Shown piece by piece: positions 12,048 through 14,586 of a stretch of DNA of 14,586 nucleotides. Numbering within the stretch: the first letter of the stretch is position 1; each line of letters starts with the position of its first letter. Below the pieces are notes generated by a model. That model was not told where the DNA came from. It saw only the letters and a program-made list of their open reading frames with translations, and did not search any database. The position numbers and the translations under genes were made by a program. Origin of the DNA: DATKCA01 sp035544675 (GTDB taxonomy: Bacteria; Acidobacteriota; Thermoanaerobaculia; Gp7-AA8); the NCBI GenBank assembly GCA_035544675.1, contig DATKCA010000240.1, positions 1 through 14,586 on the forward strand, in the 5' to 3' direction.

Positions 12048-12727
12048 TGGCGACACGCCGCGTCGCGAAGATTGCGCTGGCCGTGGTGCTGGCCGCAGCC
12101 GTGGCGGCGATCTATTTCTCGCCTCTGCGAGAGTACCTCACGCGTGATGAGATCCGGCAGACGGTCGACTACCTTCGCGGATTCTGGTACGGGCCACTGG
12201 TCTTCATGGGGTTGTACGCCATCGGCTGCATCTTCGCCGTCCCCGCCAGCATCTTCGTCCTCGGCGCCGGCGCGATCTGGGGCTGGAAGCTCGGCGGTGT
12301 CTACTCCCTGATCGGGGGGATGGCCGGAGCCACCATTTCGTTTTTCGCCGGACGCTTCATCGGAGAAGGACTCCTCGCTCGCTTCGGCCGGCTCGGGCGC
12401 ATGGTCGCCCGTCAGGTCGACCATGCCGGCTTCAAGTCCCTCCTGATCCTCCGGTTCATTCCCGGCCTCCCATTCGCGGTGCTGAACTACGGGTCGGGGG
12501 TCTGCGGGGTGCGACTGGGCGACTTCGCCGCGGCCACGTTTCTCGGCTCGGCGCCGTCGGTGTTCGTCTTCGCGTATTGCGCCGATGCTCTGATCAACGG
12601 GGTGATGACGGAGGGAGAGGCGGCCGGACGGCTGGTCATCGTGGCGGTGCTGATGATCGCCATCGTGGTGATCCCGGGGCTCGTGAAACGGTGGCTGCGG
12701 CCCGAGATGCGGCCCGAGAGCCAGTGA
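12047..12727 (+). CDS. VTT/DedA-like (TVP38/TMEM64 family) membrane protein
   Basis: A 226-residue inner-membrane protein of the SNARE-associated/VTT superfamily (PF09335). Membrane segments lie at about 7-24, 48-74, 82-104, 130-150, 160-182 and 193-213. The family signatures are FAVPASIFVLGAGAIWG at 63-79, GGMAGATISFFAGRFIG at 90-106 and LLILRFIPGLPFAVLNYGSG at 132-151, the last being the re-entrant-loop region with the conserved Arg and Pro. Relatives (DedA, UptA-type) are implicated in lipid scrambling or undecaprenyl-phosphate recycling and membrane homeostasis; the substrate here is unknown. ATG 12047 overlaps the STN gene stop by one base (TGATG), so translation is probably coupled. No terminator is seen before the next promoter at 12734. 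Confidence 0.9.
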   Translation: MATRRVAKIALAVVLAAAVAAIYFSPLREYLTRDEIRQTVDYLRGFWYGPLVFMGLYAIGCIFAVPASIFVLGAGAIWGWKLGGVYSLIGGMAGATISFFAGRFIGEGLLARFGRLGRMVARQVDHAGFKSLLILRFIPGLPFAVLNYGSGVCGVRLGDFAAATFLGSAPSVFVFAYCADALINGVMTEGEAAGRLVIVAVLMIAIVVIPGLVKRWLRPEMRPESQ

Positions 12728-12733
12728 CCGCTG

Positions 12734-12742
12734 TGTTATATT
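12734..12742 (+). promoter_or_regulatory. Extended -10 promoter of the M23 peptidase gene
   Basis: TGTTATATT is TG, one base, then TATATT (5 of 6), 7 nt after the VTT gene stop. No -35 match is seen at the right distance. The expected transcription start is about 12749, giving a leader of about 55 nt that contains the 8-bp hairpin at 12763-12786. Confidence 0.55.
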
Positions 12743-12762
12743 GATGGGCCCCGCAGAGGTGA

Positions 12763-12786
12763 GAGTGCACTGGAAACTGTGCACTC
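12763..12786 (+). other. Perfect 8-bp hairpin in the 5' leader of the M23 gene
   Basis: GAGTGCAC (12763-12770) and GTGCACTC (12779-12786) are perfect inverted repeats around an 8-nt TGGAAACT loop. They end 6 nt before the GGGGA ribosome site (12793-12797). No T-run follows. As DNA it could be a dimeric operator just downstream of the transcription start; as RNA it is a leader stem-loop. Confidence 0.6.
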
Positions 12787-12804
12787 CGGGCTGGGGAATC
12801 GGTC

Positions 12805-13836
12805 ATGATCGAGATCCAGGTTCATCCGAGCGACATACGGCGGCGTGTCCGCTATCTGTTCTTCGATCGCCGTCGCGTGATCATCGCCATCCTCGCGCTC
12901 ACCGTGATCCTGGGCGGTCTGATCGGCTCGATGGCCGCGGCGCCGACCGTGATCCGCCGCGTCTACAAAACGAACCACCTCTACAACATGCGGCAGGAGC
13001 GGGAGATTCAGCGCGAACGGCTGCGTGAGAACGTCGTCCAGATGTCGTCGCTGGAGCGCAATCTCGAGGAACAGCGCATCCGCGTCGAGAAGCTCATCAC
13101 GGTTTACGGCCTGCACCAGTCGCTGGGTCAGGGCGGCTTCTCCACTCCGCAGACTGCGATGGACCGCGCCAGCGAGTATCTCGATGACGCGCACCGGCGC
13201 GAAGTCTCGCTGCAGGCCTCGATGAAGCGCCTGCAGGAACAGATCGATCTCGTTGCCGAATACGAGCGCGCGAATGCGGACATCGTGCGGCACACGCCCT
13301 CGATCCTGCCCCTTCCGTCCGAGCAGTTCGTCCTCACCGCGCCGTTCGGCAATCGCATCCACCCGTTCACGCGCTCGACCGATTTCCACAAAGGCCTCGA
13401 TCTCTCCGCGCCGCAGGGGACGCCCATCTACGCCGCCGCGGATGGAACGGTGACGTTCTCCGGGCGTTATCCGTTGAAGATGGGCGTGAACTGGTGGCGG
13501 TTCGGCAACGTGGTCGTGCTGAACCATGCCGATCGTTTCATCACGATCTACGCGCACTGCGACACGGTGGCCGTCAAGCCGGGCCAGAGAGTGCGCATGG
13601 GCGAGACGATCGCCACAGTCGGCTCGACCGGCTGGAGCACGAACGCCCACCTCCATTACGAGGTGCGCAGCGATCTCGAAAAGCCGGGATCGCACATCCC
13701 CATCGATCCCCGCATCTACATCCTCAATTACCAGTGGAATGACGAAGCGGCGCTTCTGATCCGCGCCCGCACCACCAAGGAATACAAGAATTTCGATCCG
13801 CTGCCTTCGGCATTCATCGGGAGAAGGAGGGTGTGA
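12805..13836 (+). CDS. Membrane-anchored M23-family peptidoglycan endopeptidase (LmdC/MepM-like)
   Basis: A 343-residue inner-membrane protein with its catalytic domain in the periplasm. The basic N-terminus (1-24) precedes one membrane helix at about 25-46. A charged coiled coil spans about 58-98 and 120-162, and an M23 (lysostaphin-type) domain about 175-300. Zinc and catalytic residues are intact: H195 and D199 (HxxxD in FHKGLDL), H251 in YAHCD, and H282/H284 (HLHYEV). This predicts an active D,D- or D,L-endopeptidase cutting peptidoglycan cross-links. GGGGA at 12793-12797 supports ATG 12805. The next gene starts 1 nt after the stop and is bactofilin-like. In other bacteria coiled-coil M23 proteins pair with bactofilins to localise wall remodelling for shape. 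The family and activity call is strong; the shape role is inferred from context. Confidence 0.92.
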   Translation: MIEIQVHPSDIRRRVRYLFFDRRRVIIAILALTVILGGLIGSMAAAPTVIRRVYKTNHLYNMRQEREIQRERLRENVVQMSSLERNLEEQRIRVEKLITVYGLHQSLGQGGFSTPQTAMDRASEYLDDAHRREVSLQASMKRLQEQIDLVAEYERANADIVRHTPSILPLPSEQFVLTAPFGNRIHPFTRSTDFHKGLDLSAPQGTPIYAAADGTVTFSGRYPLKMGVNWWRFGNVVVLNHADRFITIYAHCDTVAVKPGQRVRMGETIATVGSTGWSTNAHLHYEVRSDLEKPGSHIPIDPRIYILNYQWNDEAALLIRARTTKEYKNFDPLPSAFIGRRRV

Positions 13837-13837
13837 C

Positions 13838-14586
13838 ATGAGCTCAGCAGCCGACCAGGCGAATTTCCCCACGATGATCATTCCCCGTGGGACGGAGATC
13901 AAACTCAACCAGCACGGGCAGCTCTCCATCAAGACCCCCGGAAACCTCGTCATCCAGAACTCCGGCACCTACTCCGAGATCGAGTCGACGAACGGCTCGA
14001 TCCGCATCGAGGAGAACGTGGCCGTGGAGGCCGTGAGCGTCCGGGCCGGGCAGGCCTGCTTCATCCAGGGCACGCTGACCGCGTGGAAGGTCCACGCCAA
14101 GCGCATCACGCTGGAAGACCGGGCCAAGGCTTTCATCATGGTGCAGGAGTCGGAAGCGCTCGAGCTTTCGCGAAGCGCCCGTCTCGTCGGCAACTTCGCC
14201 AACGAGAAGGAGCTCTTCCTGATGTTGAGCAAGTTCACGCCGCAGCTCAAGGAGCTCCCCGGCGCGATCGACATCACCGCGCAGACGCCCCTGGGCGATT
14301 CACGTCCCGCGCTGCCGCGCATTCCGACATCGCCGGGAGTCGTTCCGCGTCCGGAAGACGATCACCTGCGCGCCGCGCAGGCGTTGCTGGAGCGGGAAGT
14401 CTCGCGCGCCGATCTTGCCCCTCAGGAAGCGGAGGCGGTCCGCGAGGTCCTGTACGGCCTTCGGGAGCGCAATGTCACGCGCGTGAACAGCATCTTTCGC
14501 GAAGCCTTCGCAGAGTTGCGGACACCGTCCGAGGGTGTGCGGCGCGCGCAGGAGCACCTGGAGAAGTATTTCGGACCCGGCCCGCG
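13838..14586 (+). CDS. Bactofilin-like beta-helix protein, cut by the window end
   Basis: The frame is open from ATG 13838 to the window end (249 codons, C-terminus missing), with AAGGAGGG at 13824-13831 as ribosome site. There is no signal peptide or membrane helix. Residues about 10-120 show the short strand-turn periodicity of a right-handed beta-helix: LSIKTPGNLVIQNSG, SIRIEENVAVEAVSVRAGQ, then ITLEDRAKAFIMVQ and LELSRSARLVGNF. This resembles bactofilin polymerisation domains, though the Gly pattern is weaker than in classical members. A Pro-rich stretch follows at about 150-175, then a charged helical C-terminal region (LRAAQALLEREVSRADL, REVLYGLRERN). It lies 1 nt after the M23 gene, the known bactofilin/LmdC pairing, so a cytoplasmic scaffold for wall remodelling is likely. 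A different beta-helix family is the alternative. Confidence 0.65.
   Translation, partial: MSSAADQANFPTMIIPRGTEIKLNQHGQLSIKTPGNLVIQNSGTYSEIESTNGSIRIEENVAVEAVSVRAGQACFIQGTLTAWKVHAKRITLEDRAKAFIMVQESEALELSRSARLVGNFANEKELFLMLSKFTPQLKELPGAIDITAQTPLGDSRPALPRIPTSPGVVPRPEDDHLRAAQALLEREVSRADLAPQEAEAVREVLYGLRERNVTRVNSIFREAFAELRTPSEGVRRAQEHLEKYFGPGP

Noticed and set aside
12736..13968. 410-aa minus-strand open frame
   Set aside because: Opposite the M23 peptidase and its promoter; no recognisable motif, Arg/Asp/Val-rich shadow.

Overview
This is GC-rich (roughly 65% by eye), densely coded DNA from a Gram-negative (diderm) bacterium. Two features suggest Acidobacteriota: tandem GWxTD-domain secreted proteins, and a TonB with an oligoproline tract followed by GGV-type glycine repeats. 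The phylum is an inference from gene content and was not tested. I see no CRISPR array, rRNA, tRNA, transposase or phage gene.

Layout. (1) 1-1411: a minus-strand BMP-family solute-binding lipoprotein (137-1108) is divergent from a plus-strand 65-residue acidic protein (1214-1411). The 105-bp gap between them carries CGGTT/GGTTACC repeats. (2) 1491-5524: two adjacent secreted GWxTD proteins, then bifunctional riboflavin enzyme RibBA 4 nt later. (3) 5578-6282: a short, divergent tryptophan 2,3-dioxygenase-family haem protein with its own extended -10 promoter and almost no 5' leader. (4) 6477-9631: a five-gene energy-transduction operon (TPR lipoprotein, TonB, ExbB, ExbD1, ExbD2), with a good sigma70-type promoter at 6369-6397 and an intrinsic terminator at 9662-9692. 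(5) 9636-12727: a CPBP membrane protease, then thiolase, a small exported STN-like protein and a VTT/DedA-type membrane protein; the last three overlap by a few bases and look translationally coupled. (6) 12805 to the edge: a membrane-anchored M23 endopeptidase with a coiled coil, and a downstream bactofilin-like beta-helix protein cut by the window end.

How the parts fit. Block 4 is a self-contained TonB-ExbB-ExbD2 motor with an outer-membrane or periplasmic TPR lipoprotein. Block 6 resembles the bactofilin plus M23 (LmdC-like) pairs that link a cytoplasmic scaffold to local cell-wall remodelling. Most of the remaining genes are metabolic or envelope housekeeping.

The most unusual signals are in the DNA itself. 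A GGCCTCG repeat family has an exact 23-nt inverted match between a linker in GWxTD-2 and the start of the STN gene. Two divergent paralogue pairs (exbD1/exbD2 and GWxTD-1/2) are identical or nearly so in DNA only at their conserved motif. GWxTD-2 has no standard start codon ahead of its signal peptide. Two genes look leaderless. RibBA has Gln where a metal-ligand His is expected, and the dioxygenase lacks the usual GTGGSSG substrate loop. I found no clear new multi-gene defence or biosynthetic system.
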